Of a stretch of DNA of 64,000 bases, positions 44,452 to 54,175 are shown in pieces. The notes under the pieces were generated by a model that did not search any database, was not told where the DNA came from, and saw only the letters and a program-made list of their open reading frames with translations. Each line of letters begins with the position of its first letter. The stretch's first letter is position 1. The DNA lies in contig NZ_JABULH010000003.1 in the NCBI RefSeq assembly GCF_013328205.1, forward strand, positions 124,001 to 188,000. The letters are read 5' to 3'. This stretch comes from Sphingomonas hominis (GTDB lineage Bacteria; Pseudomonadota; Alphaproteobacteria; Sphingomonadales; Sphingomonadaceae). The position numbers and the translations under genes are program-made.

Positions 44452-44494
44452 TCGGCGGCTGGAGCGTTTTCCGATCTGCTTGAGGCGTATTCTC

Positions 44495-44580
44495 TCGTCA
44501 CCCCGCACTTGATCCGGGGTCCCGCTTTCTGGATGGGGCGGGAGAAGGCACCGTCATTTCGGATCAAGTCCAAGATGACG
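44495..44580. repeat. Dispersed REP-like repeat, inverted pair (BIME-like)
   Basis: Two arms facing each other: cgtcaccccgcacttgatcc at 44495 and, reversed, tcggatcaagtccaagatga ending at 44580, about 40 bases apart. It lies between converging genes. Confidence 0.75.
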
Positions 44581-44600
44581 GTGGATCGGTCCGAAACCCT

Positions 44601-45431
44601 CTAGCCGCCCGCGAGCCTCAGCAACCGCTCCGCCGCCTTCAGGTGCGGCGCGTCGACCATCTTGCCGTCGAGCTGCAGCGCGCCCGCACCAGGATTTGCC
44701 GCGAACAGATCGACCACCGCGCGCGCGTGCGCGACCTCCGCATCGCTGGGTGAAAAGGCGGCGTTGATCACTGCCACCTGTGCCGGGTGGATCGCCATCA
44801 TGCCGGTGAAGCCGTCACGCCGCCCGCGCGCCGCATAGGCCGCGAGCCCGTCGAGGTCGCGGAAGTCGGGATAGACCGTCTCGATCGCGGGTACGCCCGC
44901 CGCGTGCGCGCCGAACAAAGTCAGCGCGCGCACCATCTTGTACGGGTCGGTATAGGTGCCATCGGCCTCGCGGCTGGTCGACGCGCCGATCGCCGCGGGC
45001 AGATCCTCCGCCCCCCAGGTCAGCCCGGCGAGCCCTGCACCGTCATAGTCGCCGAGCGTGAACACCGCGCGCGGCGTCTCGCTCGCGATCGGCAGCACGA
45101 GGTATTCGCCCGGCAACCGCTGCCGCAGCTCGGCGACCGAGGCGCGCCCCTCCGCCTTGGGCAGCATCACCCCGCGCACCGCGGTGCCGTCGATCGCCGC
45201 CAGATCGTCGGCGATGAAGTCACTGTCGAGCGGATTGACGCGCACGAACAGCGTCGCATCGCCACTGCGCATCTCGACGAACTCGCGCACCGCGCTGCGC
45301 GCCGTCGCCTTGGCGCCTGCCGCGACTGAATCCTCCAGGTCGAGGATCAGCGCGTCGGCACCCATCCCGAGCGCCTTTTCCATTCGCTCGGGCCGGTCGC
45401 CCGGCACGAACAGCAGCGAGCGCAGCCGCAT
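44601..45431 (-). CDS. HpcH/HpaI aldolase or citrate-lyase beta-subunit-like protein (CitE)
   Basis: 276 aa. CitE fold: RSLLFVPGDRPERMEKAL near 3-20, DALILDLEDSVAAGAK near 27-42 (Asp and Glu ligands), VMLPKAEGRASVAEL near 93, LPIASETPRAVFTLGDY near 115 and GFTGMMAIHPAQVAVIN near 203-219. These Mg-dependent lyases cleave acyl-CoA thioesters such as citramalyl- or malyl-CoA, so a CoA substrate is likely, but the exact one is not seen. It overlaps the galE stop by one base (TGATG). Confidence 0.85.
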   Translation of the reverse strand: MRLRSLLFVPGDRPERMEKALGMGADALILDLEDSVAAGAKATARSAVREFVEMRSGDATLFVRVNPLDSDFIADDLAAIDGTAVRGVMLPKAEGRASVAELRQRLPGEYLVLPIASETPRAVFTLGDYDGAGLAGLTWGAEDLPAAIGASTSREADGTYTDPYKMVRALTLFGAHAAGVPAIETVYPDFRDLDGLAAYAARGRRDGFTGMMAIHPAQVAVINAAFSPSDAEVAHARAVVDLFAANPGAGALQLDGKMVDAPHLKAAERLLRLAGG

Positions 45432-46441
45432 CAGCGGCCCATCTCGCCGAGCTTGCGCTCCCACGCCAGCGCGTCGCGCACGACCCCGTCGAGGTCGGCG
45501 CGCTTCGGCGTCCAATCGATCGTCGCCAGGATTGCGGCGTTGTTCGAGATCAACTCAGCCGGATCGCCTGCGCGACGCCCCTCCATCTTGCGCTCGATCG
45601 TCATGTTGGTGACGCGATCGACCGAGTCGAGCACCTCCAGCACCGAGAAACCGCGGCCGTACCCCGCGTTCAGCGTCACGCTCTCGCCCGGATGCTCGAC
45701 CAGCCAGGCGAGCGCTGCGACATGCGCCTCTGCCAGGTCGCTGACGTGGATGTAGTCGCGCACGCCCGTCCCGTCGCGCGTGTCGAAATCGTCGCCGAAC
45801 ACGCTCACCGCCGCGCGCTTGCCGGTCGCCGCCTCGACCGCAATCTTGATCAGGTGCGTCGCACCCACGGTCGACTGCCCGCTGCGCCCCTGCTGGTCCG
45901 CGCCCGCGACGTTGAAATAACGCAGCGCGGCGTAGTTCATCGGGTGCGCCGCCGACACGTCGCGTAGCATCGCCTCCGTCATCAGCTTCGACATGCCGTA
46001 CGGGTTGATCGGCACGGTCGGATCGGTCTCGGTCACCGGCACGCGCTCGGGCGTGCCGTAGGTCGCGGCGGTCGAGGAAAAGATGAAGTGCGGCACGCCC
46101 GCCTTCACCGCGCTCTCGATCAGGCTGCGCGTCGCCGCGGTGTTGTTGCGGTAATATTTGAGCGGGTCGCTGACTGACTCGGGCACCACCACCGATCCGG
46201 CGAAGTGCATGATCGCACGGACGTTGTGCTCGGCGAGTACGTCCGCCACGCGCGGGTCCTCGACCGCCATCTCGACGAACGCCGCGCGACCGTCGACCGC
46301 CCAGTCGAACCCGGTGACGAGATTGTCGATCACGACGACTTCGTAGCCCGCGTCGAGCAGCGCCAGCACCGCGTGACTGCCGATATAACCCGCGCCGCCG
46401 GTCACCATCACCTTGCCGTCGAGCGTCACTGCGTCGGTCAT
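45431..46441 (-). CDS. galE: UDP-glucose 4-epimerase
   Basis: 336 aa SDR protein. NAD site [17 protein letters not shown] near 13-29, catalytic FSSTAATYG near 121-129 (Ser123/Thr124), Tyr148 and Lys152 in INPYGMSK. It interconverts UDP-glucose and UDP-galactose for glycan synthesis. I used the ATG at 46441, preceded by GGGAG at a good distance; the TTG six bases upstream is within frame but needless. Divergent from msrA. Confidence 0.93.
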   Translation of the reverse strand: MTDAVTLDGKVMVTGGAGYIGSHAVLALLDAGYEVVVIDNLVTGFDWAVDGRAAFVEMAVEDPRVADVLAEHNVRAIMHFAGSVVVPESVSDPLKYYRNNTAATRSLIESAVKAGVPHFIFSSTAATYGTPERVPVTETDPTVPINPYGMSKLMTEAMLRDVSAAHPMNYAALRYFNVAGADQQGRSGQSTVGATHLIKIAVEAATGKRAAVSVFGDDFDTRDGTGVRDYIHVSDLAEAHVAALAWLVEHPGESVTLNAGYGRGFSVLEVLDSVDRVTNMTIERKMEGRRAGDPAELISNNAAILATIDWTPKRADLDGVVRDALAWERKLGEMGR

Positions 46442-46502
46442 CGTCAACTCCCTTTCGTGCGCGGTAGCGGCTTCCTACATCGGGATCAAAGGAGACTTCC
46501 CC

Positions 46503-47051
46503 ATGACCGAATATGCAATCGTCGCCGGCGGCTGCTTCTGGTGCACCGAGGCCGTGTTCAAGGACGTGATCGGCGTCGAGAGCGTCGAGAGCGGCTATAT
46601 CGGCGGCCACGCGCCCAACCCGACCTACCGCCAGGTGTGCGGCGGCGATACCGGCCACGCGGAGGCGATCAAGGTGGGGTTCGATCCCGCGCAGCTCAGC
46701 TACGGCGACCTGCTCGACATCTTCTTCGCGACGCACGATCCGACGCAGCTCAACCGTCAGGGCAACGATGTCGGCACGCAATACCGCTCGGCGATCTTCC
46801 CGCAGTCGGACGAGCAGGTGGCCGAGGCCAAGGCCGCGATCGCGCGCGCGCAGTGCAATCAGTCGAAGCCGATTGTGACCACGATCGAGGCGAACGACAC
46901 TTGGTATCCGGCGGAAGGATATCACCAGGATTACTGGGAAACCGAGGGGCGCAGCAATCCTTACTGCATGGCGGTGATCCCGCCCAAGCTGCAGAAGCTG
47001 CGCAAGAGCTACGCCGCGCGCACCAAGAGCATGGCCGAGGCGCAGGGCTGA
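46503..47051 (+). CDS. msrA: Peptide methionine-S-sulfoxide reductase A
   Basis: 182 aa. It has the GCFWC motif (Cys11, Cys14), [17 protein letters not shown] and GYHQDYW near 141-147. It reduces methionine S-sulfoxide in oxidised proteins. AAGGAG ahead of the ATG. Divergent from galE and close to it (61 bases). Confidence 0.95.
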   Translation: MTEYAIVAGGCFWCTEAVFKDVIGVESVESGYIGGHAPNPTYRQVCGGDTGHAEAIKVGFDPAQLSYGDLLDIFFATHDPTQLNRQGNDVGTQYRSAIFPQSDEQVAEAKAAIARAQCNQSKPIVTTIEANDTWYPAEGYHQDYWETEGRSNPYCMAVIPPKLQKLRKSYAARTKSMAEAQG

Positions 47052-47146
47052 CGTCTCGCGCGGCGGCAGCATGAAGGAACTGGCTGTATTAATCTGTGTT
47101 ATTGCGCTGCTGCAACATGCGCGCAGCCACTGACAGGGAACAGTTC

Positions 47147-47434
47147 ATGTCCACGCTTCGTCTCGCCGCCGCCGTCCTGCTCCTGTCCGCACCGCTCGCC
47201 GCTTGCGGCGGATCGGGTGACGACAAGCTCGCGCGTCAGGTCGAGAAGACCGCCGACAGCCGCGCCGACCAACTCGAACAGCGCGCCGACGACCTGAAGG
47301 ACCAGGCCGAGCAGGTGCGCAAGGTCGGCGAAAAGCGCGCCGACGCGATCGACGCCGCCGACCTCAACACTCACGCGATGAGCCCCGAGCAGAAGGCGGC
47401 AATCGTCAACAACCAGGCGCCCGCCGTCCGCTGA
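47147..47434 (+). CDS. Small putative lipoprotein, coiled-coil, 95 aa
   Basis: Signal peptide with lipobox: MSTLRLAAAVLLLSAPLAAC with Cys20. After it a charged helical repeat (KLARQVEKTADSRADQLEQRADDLKDQAEQVRKVGEKR, residues 26-63) suggests a coiled coil in the periplasm. It looks like an Lpp-type or stress lipoprotein. Function unknown. Confidence 0.75.
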   Translation: MSTLRLAAAVLLLSAPLAACGGSGDDKLARQVEKTADSRADQLEQRADDLKDQAEQVRKVGEKRADAIDAADLNTHAMSPEQKAAIVNNQAPAVR

Positions 47435-47666
47435 CGCACACGATTGCGATGTAGGAGAAAGCGCGGCACGCGTGATCGCAGCCGCTCTTTCCCATCATCG
47501 TCCATGTCGCCGTCGGCTGTCGGCCGCCTATAGTGGCACGGCACCGTGCCACGCGTTGGTGTGACTTTCGCCTAACCTTCCAGCGTAACGACGAGGCTTC
47601 GCACGCAGCCAACACCCGTCGACCGCCACCACCGACCGGGCGGCGTCGCTTGCACCGTCGATAGCG

Positions 47667-48593
47667 TCAGCGATGCGCCGCGCGGCGCAGTCGGTCGTTG
47701 ATCGCGACACCGACGCCGACTTCCGGTACCGGTGCCACCGCGATGCGAGACCGATCCGACGCGTCGGCGCGGTGCAGCGTGTCGAACAATCGCGCCGCCG
47801 CCTCCACTACGTCGCCGCGCGAAGACAGCGTGTCGTCGCCCGCAACCGCGCCGAAACCGATCAGCCACTCGTCCGCGCTCACTTGCGTGGCGTCAAGCCG
47901 CAGCGGCTTGGCCGGCGCGTAATGAGTCGCGAGCTGCCCGGGCGCGCTGACGTGCGCGGTTCGCCCGGGCGCGACCGGCAGCACGTCGCGCAGCATCTCC
48001 GCGGTAACCGGCCCGGGGCGCAGGATCGTGCGGCCCGCCAGGATCGTCGACTCGACCCCAGCCACGGTCGCGCCGTCGTTGATGATCAACGGCACGCGCG
48101 ACCCCAGGCTCGCGGCGACGTGCGCGGCGCAGGTCGGGCTGATCGCGTTGCTCGCATTCGCCGACGGCGCGGCGAGCGGTGCGCCGCTGGCAGCGATCAG
48201 CGCCTGCATCGCACGGTGCGCAGGCACCCGGATCGCGACCGTGTCGAGCCCGGCGGTGACCAGCGACGCGATGCCCGCGTCGGCCCGTAGGGGCAGCACC
48301 AGCGTCAGCGGCCCCGGCCAGAACCGCGCCACAACCGCGCGCGCGTCCTCGTCGAACGTCGCGATCGCCTCCGCCGCCGCGATGTCCGCGACGTGGACGA
48401 TCAGCGGGTTGAAGCTTGGCCGTCCCTTGGCCGCGTAGATGCCCGCGACCGCCTGTGCGTCGCGCGCGTCGGCGGCGAGCCCGTACACCGTCTCGGTCGG
48501 CACCGCGACCATCCCGCCGGCGCGGATCAGCGCCGCGGCTTCGGCAACGCCCGCGTCGCCGAACGCGCGGATAACGGGTGGTTGAGCCTCCAT
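47667..48593 (-). CDS. tsaC: L-threonylcarbamoyladenylate synthase (Sua5/YrdC)
   Basis: 308 aa with the YrdC domain (GGMVAVPTETVYGLAADARD near 26-45, AKGRPSFNPLIVHV, SGAPLAAPSANASNAISPT near 136-154) and the C-terminal Sua5 extension (after 210, APGQLATHYAPAKPLRL), so it is the long Sua5 form. It makes threonylcarbamoyl-AMP for the t6A37 modification of tRNA. Its gene is divergent from an acyl-CoA dehydrogenase. Confidence 0.93.
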   Translation of the reverse strand: MEAQPPVIRAFGDAGVAEAAALIRAGGMVAVPTETVYGLAADARDAQAVAGIYAAKGRPSFNPLIVHVADIAAAEAIATFDEDARAVVARFWPGPLTLVLPLRADAGIASLVTAGLDTVAIRVPAHRAMQALIAASGAPLAAPSANASNAISPTCAAHVAASLGSRVPLIINDGATVAGVESTILAGRTILRPGPVTAEMLRDVLPVAPGRTAHVSAPGQLATHYAPAKPLRLDATQVSADEWLIGFGAVAGDDTLSSRGDVVEAAARLFDTLHRADASDRSRIAVAPVPEVGVGVAINDRLRRAAHR

Positions 48594-48630
48594 GCGGCCA
48601 CGCTATAGCGGCGGCGACCAGGAGAGAGAA

Positions 48631-50301
48631 ATGGCCTTCACCGCCCCCGTTTCCGAGCAGCGCTTCGTCCTCGACACCGTCGTGGGGATCGACGAGCTCG
48701 CCGCGACCGAACGCTTCGCTGCCGCCACCCCCGACGTGATCGACGCGGTGCTGGAAGGCGCGGCGCAGTTCGCCGCCGGCGAGTGGGCGCCGCTCAACCG
48801 CGTCGGCGACACGGTGGGCGCGCGCTGGACGCCCGACGGCGTCGTCATGCCCGACGGCTACCGCGCGGCGTATCAGGCCTATGTCGAGGGCGGCTGGGGC
48901 ACGATCGGCGTGTCGGAAGAGCACGGCGGGCAGGGGCTGCCCTTCGTCGTCCAGGCGGCCGTGCTCGAAACGCTCGGCAGCGCCAACATGGGCTTCGCGC
49001 TCTGCCCGACGCTGACGGTCGGCGCGATCGAGGCGATCGAGCATCACGGCACCCCTGAGCAGCAGGCGCTTTACCTCCCCAAGCTCGCGACCGGCGAGTG
49101 GACCGGCACGATGAACCTGACCGAGCCGCAGGCGGGCAGCGACGTCGGCGCGCTGCGCGCAACCGCGACACCCCGCGGCGACGGCACGTTCAGCATCAAG
49201 GGCACCAAGATCTACATCTCGTTCGGCGACCACGACATGGCGGACAACATCGTCCACCTCGTCCTTGCCCGTACCCCCGACGCCCCGGTCGGCACGCGCG
49301 GCATCTCCTTGTTCCTCGTTCCCAAGGTGCGCGCGGACGGCTCGCTCAACGACGTGCGCGTCGTCTCGATCGAGCACAAGATGGGGCTTCACGCCTCGCC
49401 GACCTGCGTGCTGTCGTTCGGCGATCATGACGATTGCGTCGGCGAGCTGATCGGCCCCGAGTTCGGCGGCATGCGCGCGATGTTCACGATGATGAACAAC
49501 GCCCGCCTCAACGTCGGATTGCAGGGCGTGCAGGTTGCCGAGGCGGCGACGCAGAAGGCGGTCGATTACGCCCGCGAGCGCGTCCAGGGCGCGCGCGCCG
49601 GTGCGCAGTCCGCGATCATCGAGCACCCCGACGTGCGCCGCATGCTGCTGCGGATGAAGACGCAGACGATGGCGGCGCGCGCGCTCGTCTATTACGCCTG
49701 CGGGCAGGTCGACCGTGCGGGCATGGGTGATGCCGAGGCGAAGGACCGGCTTGAGATCACCACCCCGCTCGCCAAGGCGCACGCGACCGATCTGGGCAAT
49801 GAGATCGCGAGCATCGGCGTCCAGGTCCACGGCGGGATGGGCTTTGTCGAGGAAACGGGCGCGGCGCAATTCTTCCGCGACGCGCGTATAACGCCGATCT
49901 ACGAGGGCACGAACGGCATCCAGGCCGCCGATCTCGTCGGGCGCAAGCTGTCGCTGTCGAACGGCGGCGCCTTTGCCAGCCTGATCACCGACATGCGTGC
50001 CGAGGCTCAGCACCCGCAGCTGACCGCGCTGGTCGATGCGTGCGAGGCAGTCGGGCGGCGGTTGCAAACCGCCGACGCTGACGATCGCCAAGCGGCGAGC
50101 TATCCCTTCCTCACCATGCTGTCGGTCGCGACCTGCGGCTGGCTGCTGGAGAGGCAGGCACGTGCGCAAGGCGCGGACGCGGTCAAGCAAGCGAGCGTTG
50201 CCTTCTACCTCGACCAGATCGTGCCCGAGGCGATGGGTCTTGAGGCGGCAGCGAATGCGCCGGCGAGCCAGCTCTACGCGCTGACCGCCGACGCGTTCTG
50301 A
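48631..50301 (+). CDS. Acyl-CoA dehydrogenase, large form (DmdC-like)
   Basis: 556 aa, larger than the usual 380 and with the extra C-terminal domain of the DmdC/AidB-like group. It shows GFALCPTLTVGAIEAIEHHG, TMNLTEPQAGSDVGALRATA near 150-169 (FAD-binding), a 'GGMGFVEETGAAQFFRDARI' stretch near 408-427 and PIYEGTNGIQAADLVGR, with the catalytic Glu in YEGTNGIQ. It oxidises an acyl- or methylthio-propionyl-CoA. Start at the ATG after GGAGAGAGAA. It is divergent from tsaC. Confidence 0.9.
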   Translation: MAFTAPVSEQRFVLDTVVGIDELAATERFAAATPDVIDAVLEGAAQFAAGEWAPLNRVGDTVGARWTPDGVVMPDGYRAAYQAYVEGGWGTIGVSEEHGGQGLPFVVQAAVLETLGSANMGFALCPTLTVGAIEAIEHHGTPEQQALYLPKLATGEWTGTMNLTEPQAGSDVGALRATATPRGDGTFSIKGTKIYISFGDHDMADNIVHLVLARTPDAPVGTRGISLFLVPKVRADGSLNDVRVVSIEHKMGLHASPTCVLSFGDHDDCVGELIGPEFGGMRAMFTMMNNARLNVGLQGVQVAEAATQKAVDYARERVQGARAGAQSAIIEHPDVRRMLLRMKTQTMAARALVYYACGQVDRAGMGDAEAKDRLEITTPLAKAHATDLGNEIASIGVQVHGGMGFVEETGAAQFFRDARITPIYEGTNGIQAADLVGRKLSLSNGGAFASLITDMRAEAQHPQLTALVDACEAVGRRLQTADADDRQAASYPFLTMLSVATCGWLLERQARAQGADAVKQASVAFYLDQIVPEAMGLEAAANAPASQLYALTADAF

Positions 50302-50305
50302 TCAG

Positions 50306-50794
50306 TCACTCGCCCGATGGACAACCGTCGGGCGATGCGCTCCGGTAATCGGCGGGGTACCAGCGTGACACGCCTGCGTCCTGGTCGTGGTAGCAGACCG
50401 CCGCGTCGCGCCCGTCAGAAGTGATCGCGATCGCCCAATTGTGCGGCCCGCAATTATGCGCCTCACATGCCCAGGACAGGATGCGCCCATCTTGCTCGGC
50501 AACCGGATTGGCGGTCGCGTCGCGGCTGAGCACCGTGTCGCGAACATCCGCGTCGGGTACGACCCGCGCGACTGCGGCACGCACCGCAGGTTCGTCGATG
50601 AAGCGCCCGCCCGCGACCGGATCGAACGGGTATTGCCCGACGTAGCGTGACAGGTCGGTGGCGGCGCCAATCGCGCTCGGTGTCGGGGCGGGCGTCGGCG
50701 TTGCCGCGGCACGCGTCGGTTCAGGCTGCGGTTCGGGCGCGCGGCCGCACGCGGCGAGGGTGGTCAGCAGCAGGAGCGCGGGCGTGTATTTCAT
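50306..50794 (-). CDS. Putative lipoprotein, 162 aa
   Basis: Signal peptide and lipobox LAAC (MKYTPALLLLTTLAAC, Cys16), a Pro/Thr linker (PEPQPEPTRAAATPTPAPTP), then a compact domain with CEAHNCGPHNWAIAI and CYHDQDAGVSRWYPADY. Four Cys might form disulfides. ATGA overlap with the previous gene. I do not recognise the domain; the CGPHNWAI pattern suggests a ligand pocket. It is the third gene of the GntR-led unit. Confidence 0.7.
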   Translation of the reverse strand: MKYTPALLLLTTLAACGRAPEPQPEPTRAAATPTPAPTPSAIGAATDLSRYVGQYPFDPVAGGRFIDEPAVRAAVARVVPDADVRDTVLSRDATANPVAEQDGRILSWACEAHNCGPHNWAIAITSDGRDAAVCYHDQDAGVSRWYPADYRSASPDGCPSGE

Positions 50795-51213
50795 CGCCGG
50801 CGCAGCGATGCGCTGTCGAGGTGCCACTGCCGCTGCTCGGGCGTGGCGCCGTCGACATCGTTGACGTGGCGAAGAATATAGCTGCCCGCGAACACCTGCG
50901 CGGTCCCGTTGTTGAGCGTCGCGCGGACCGTCACGGGAACGCGGATGTAGGTCGATCCGGCCGCGCCCTCCGGCCGCGTCGGCGCACCCGTCACGACGCA
51001 GGTGTGGCGTGTGTTGGCGAAGCCGCGAACGAACTGCGGATAGCTCTGCCGGCTCGCCTGTCCGCCGCGATCCCACAATTGATAAGCGGTGCGATAGTCG
51101 CGCCGGTCAAGCGCGGCATAATAACGCTGCACGACCGCGCGCGCCGCGGCGGAGGTGGCGGACGGCGTCGCAACGGCGGCGCTGGCGAACAGGGCGGAGG
51201 CGAGCAGGATCAT
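50791..51213 (-). CDS. Exported NTF2-like protein, 140 aa
   Basis: N-terminal signal (MILLASALFASAAVATPSAT) and an NTF2/SnoaL-type fold: VVQRYYAALDRRDYRTAYQLWD near 26-47 is the typical helix, followed by strands TYIRVPVTVRATLNN and FAGSYILRHV. The stop overlaps the lipoprotein start, so the two exported proteins are made together. Possible partner in a periplasmic sensing or binding unit under GntR control. Confidence 0.7.
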   Translation of the reverse strand: MILLASALFASAAVATPSATSAAARAVVQRYYAALDRRDYRTAYQLWDRGGQASRQSYPQFVRGFANTRHTCVVTGAPTRPEGAAGSTYIRVPVTVRATLNNGTAQVFAGSYILRHVNDVDGATPEQRQWHLDSASLRRR

Positions 51214-51255
51214 GCGTGCGACAACGGCCGAGGTCGCAGCACGGTTTCGCCTCCC

Positions 51256-51612
51256 TCAGGCGTCGTGGCGCTCCATCAGCTCGGACAGATCGAGCCCGAG
51301 CAGGTCGATGTAACCGCGGATGCGCGGCCATTGATTGGCGACGAAATTGTCGCGCTCGGCAGTGCGCAGTCGCTCGGACGCGCCCGCCAGCACGAACATG
51401 CCGACGCCGCGGCGCACCTCGACATAGCCGTCGTCCTGGAAGCTCTGATACGCCTTGGCGACCGTCAGCGGGTTGGCGCCGTGTTCCGCCGCCAGTGCGC
51501 GCACCGAGGGGAGCTGGTCGCCCGCCACGAAGTCACCGCGCAGGATCCCCGCGGCGATGGTTGCGCGCAGCCGGATGTAGACCGGGCTGTCGTCGTTGCT
51601 CAGTGCTGCCAT
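51256..51612 (-). CDS. GntR-family regulator, YtrA subfamily
   Basis: 118 aa: winged-helix domain AGILRGDFVAGDQLPSVRALAAEHGANPLTVAKAYQSFQDDGYVEVRRGVGMFV (residues 22-76) plus a short C-terminal helical tail, the YtrA type that controls small ABC or membrane operons. It sits 42 bases upstream of the exported pair and probably controls the operon; the absence of an ABC transporter next to it is unusual for YtrA. Confidence 0.85.
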   Translation of the reverse strand: MAALSNDDSPVYIRLRATIAAGILRGDFVAGDQLPSVRALAAEHGANPLTVAKAYQSFQDDGYVEVRRGVGMFVLAGASERLRTAERDNFVANQWPRIRGYIDLLGLDLSELMERHDA

Positions 51613-51643
51613 GCTGCGTTAATACAGCAAATGGGAGGCAAGT

Positions 51644-52216
51644 CTACCAGTCGCTCCACACCTGTTCGATCGCGGGACGCGGCCGTTCGTCGAGCGCGCG
51701 ACCCGGCGTGCCGATGAAAACGAAGCCGGTAATCCGCTCATGCGCCTGGCCGAACGCGTCGCGGACGCGAGGGGAGAAGGCCGGCCAACCGGTGAGCCAG
51801 CCGGCGGCGTAACCGTGCGCGTGAACCGCGTGGAGCAGGTTCATGCACGCCGCCCCGGCCGACAATTCCTGTTCCCACAACGGTATCTTATTGTCGGTCT
51901 TGGGCGAGGAGAGCGCGACGACCAGCGCGGGCGCCTGGGTCGCGAACTGCATCATGCCGTCGAGCTCGGCCTGCCGCGCCTCGGGCTTTTCGGCGCGGTA
52001 CGCCTCGACCAGCAAATCCGCCAGCCGCGCGCGCTGGTCGGGGCCCACGATCACGAAGCGCCACGGTGCGAGCTTGCCGTGATCGGGGGTGCGCGCGGCG
52101 AGCGCGATCATCTGCACGAGTTCGGCATGGTCGGGGCCCGGCGCGACGAGATCGCGCGGCTTGCCCGAGCGGCGGGTGGAGAGATGCGCGATGAGCGAGG
52201 AGCGATCGTTGAACAT
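51644..52216 (-). CDS. Nitroreductase family protein (YdjA-like)
   Basis: 190 aa FMN protein with LSTRRSGKPRDLVAPGP near 12-28, AARTPDHGKLAPWRFVIVG near 40-58 and AACMNLLHAVHAHGYAAGWLTG near 120-141. These NAD(P)H-dependent flavin enzymes reduce nitro groups or quinones; the 'APWRFVIVG' region is that of the small monomeric YdjA type. The start at 52216 is preceded by a weak site; the MFNDRSS beginning fits the family. Confidence 0.87.
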   Translation of the reverse strand: MFNDRSSLIAHLSTRRSGKPRDLVAPGPDHAELVQMIALAARTPDHGKLAPWRFVIVGPDQRARLADLLVEAYRAEKPEARQAELDGMMQFATQAPALVVALSSPKTDNKIPLWEQELSAGAACMNLLHAVHAHGYAAGWLTGWPAFSPRVRDAFGQAHERITGFVFIGTPGRALDERPRPAIEQVWSDW

Positions 52217-52344
52217 GCGCGCGCATCTAGGAAGTGTTAACGCGTATTTACAGCACGGGCTTTGCCGCTAGTCTCGCCTGCAACCATCGCGCGCGCCGCG
52301 TGTGCGCAAGCGCGATACTGAAGTCCAGGGAGCGTATTTCGAGA

Positions 52345-54156
52345 ATGGTGGACACCCCGACGGCCGACAACCGCGCCGAACCCGATATCACCCACACCAA
52401 TCCGGCGGCCGAGGAAACCTGGTTCGGCCATCCGCGCCAGCTCGCGCGGTTGTTCACCACCGAAATGTGGGAGCGGTTCGGTTATTACGGGATGCGCGCG
52501 CTGCTGACGCTGTATCTCACCAAGCATTTCGTGTTCGGCGACCGCGAGGCGACGGGGCTGTACGGCGGGTTTACCGCGCTCGTCTATCTGACGCCGCTGG
52601 TGGGCGGGTATCTCGCCGACCAGTATCTCGGCTCGAAACGCTCGGTGAAGTTCGGCGCGATCATGATGGCGGTCGGCTATCTGACGTTGTGCTTCGGTGG
52701 CGAGACCGCCAAGCCTTACGCGACGATCGACGGGCAGCGTTACGCGGTGCAGGTCGACGGTTTCCGCGACGCGCCAACGAGTGCCTCGGCCGAGGTGCGC
52801 TATCTCGTGACGCCTGAGGGGCGGCTCGAGATCAAGGGGAACGAGGACGGTTCGGTCTCGCTCCTCAACCCCGACAAGAGCGTGTCGCGCACGGTCGCGA
52901 AGGGTGGGTTCGAGACCGGCGGCGAGCGCAGCGCGCTGCTGACCGCGATCCTGCTCCTCGCGCTCAGCCTGATCTCGGTCGGCAACGGTTTCTTCAAACC
53001 CAACATCTCGACCATGGTGGGTGAGCTCTACGCCGGTGGCGATCGTCGTCGCGACGCCGGGTTCACGATCTTCTACATGGGAATCAACCTCGGCTCGCTC
53101 GGCTCGCAGCTGCTGTGCCCGCTGCTCGCCGACAAGGTCGGCTGGTGGGCGGGCTTCGGCCTCGCCGCGTTCGGCATGCTGATCTCCTGGGCGCTGATCC
53201 AGTTCAACGGCGGCAAGCTGAACGGCATCGGCGAGGCGCCGGTGCGCGCCGGACCCGACCGCACGCTCGCCATTTTTGCGGGTGCGATCCTGGCGGTGCC
53301 GGTATTCTATTTTCTGTTCGTCAACCTGATGAACTCGACCGCGCCCGAGCCCGGTTCGGGGATCCTGGGCTATATCGCATCGCTGTCGCTGATGGGTAAG
53401 CTGCTGTTCGGCACCTTTCTGGTCAGCGTGCCCGGCATCCTGATCTGGTCCTATGCCAAGGGAAGCAAGGCCGAGTTCCAGATGATGCTGGCGGCGATGA
53501 TCCTGATCGTGTTCAACGTCGTGTTCTGGACGTTGTTCGAGCAGGCGGGGTCGAGCCTGACGCTGTTCGCCGACCGCAACACCGACCTCACGATTGCCGG
53601 CGGGTTCGCGATCACGGCGCCGCAGACGCAGTTCTTCAACGCGTTCTTCATCGTCGCACTCGCGCCGGTCATGTCGATCCTGTGGACCAAGCTCGCCGCG
53701 CGCGGGATCGAGCCGACGATCCCGGTCAAGTTCGGGCTCGCGCTGATCGGCGTCGGGCTGGGCTTTCTGTTCCTCGTCTGGGGCGGGCAGTTCGCCGGCA
53801 GCGACTTCAAGGTTGCGATCTGGTGGCTCGCCGGGCTTTACCTGATCCACTCGGTCGCCGAACTTTGCATCTCGCCGGTGGGCCTGAGCATGATCACCAA
53901 ACTGTCGATCGCGCGCATCGTCGGGCTGATGATGGGCGTGTGGTTCCTGTCGATTTCGGTTGCGCAATATGTCGCGGGTATCGTCGCGCAGGTCGCCTCG
54001 GTTGAGACCGTTGGCGGACAGGTGACCAACCTGAAGGTCAGCCTCGACACCTATAACCAGGTGTTCTGGACGATCGGCCTGACCGCGGCGGTGATCGGTG
54101 CGGTGCTGCTGGCGCTGTCGCCGTTCATCAAGCGCTGGATGCACGGGGTACAATAA
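52345..54156 (+). CDS. Proton-dependent oligopeptide transporter (POT/PTR family)
   Basis: 603 aa, 14 or so membrane spans. It has the family signature near the start (ERFGYYGMRALLTLYLTKH, around 60-78) and TLVGG-LADQYLGSKRSVKFGA-type loop near 95-115, plus NGFFKPNISTMVGELYAGG near 215-233. A loop between spans 4 and 5 is larger than in simple POT proteins (about 90 residues, TPEGRLEIKGNEDG). It imports di- and tripeptides with protons. ATG at 52345; upstream (52237-52251) is a near match to the CtrA box. Confidence 0.9.
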   Translation: MVDTPTADNRAEPDITHTNPAAEETWFGHPRQLARLFTTEMWERFGYYGMRALLTLYLTKHFVFGDREATGLYGGFTALVYLTPLVGGYLADQYLGSKRSVKFGAIMMAVGYLTLCFGGETAKPYATIDGQRYAVQVDGFRDAPTSASAEVRYLVTPEGRLEIKGNEDGSVSLLNPDKSVSRTVAKGGFETGGERSALLTAILLLALSLISVGNGFFKPNISTMVGELYAGGDRRRDAGFTIFYMGINLGSLGSQLLCPLLADKVGWWAGFGLAAFGMLISWALIQFNGGKLNGIGEAPVRAGPDRTLAIFAGAILAVPVFYFLFVNLMNSTAPEPGSGILGYIASLSLMGKLLFGTFLVSVPGILIWSYAKGSKAEFQMMLAAMILIVFNVVFWTLFEQAGSSLTLFADRNTDLTIAGGFAITAPQTQFFNAFFIVALAPVMSILWTKLAARGIEPTIPVKFGLALIGVGLGFLFLVWGGQFAGSDFKVAIWWLAGLYLIHSVAELCISPVGLSMITKLSIARIVGLMMGVWFLSISVAQYVAGIVAQVASVETVGGQVTNLKVSLDTYNQVFWTIGLTAAVIGAVLLALSPFIKRWMHGVQ

Positions 54157-54175
54157 CAAACCGAAAGAGTAAGAC

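Noticed and set aside
52237-52251. TTAA-CGCGTAT-TTAC upstream of the peptide transporter, close to a CtrA box (TTAA-N7-TTAA).
   Set aside because: One mismatch in the second half and a single occurrence; such a match is expected by chance in 64 kb and no second line of evidence supports it.
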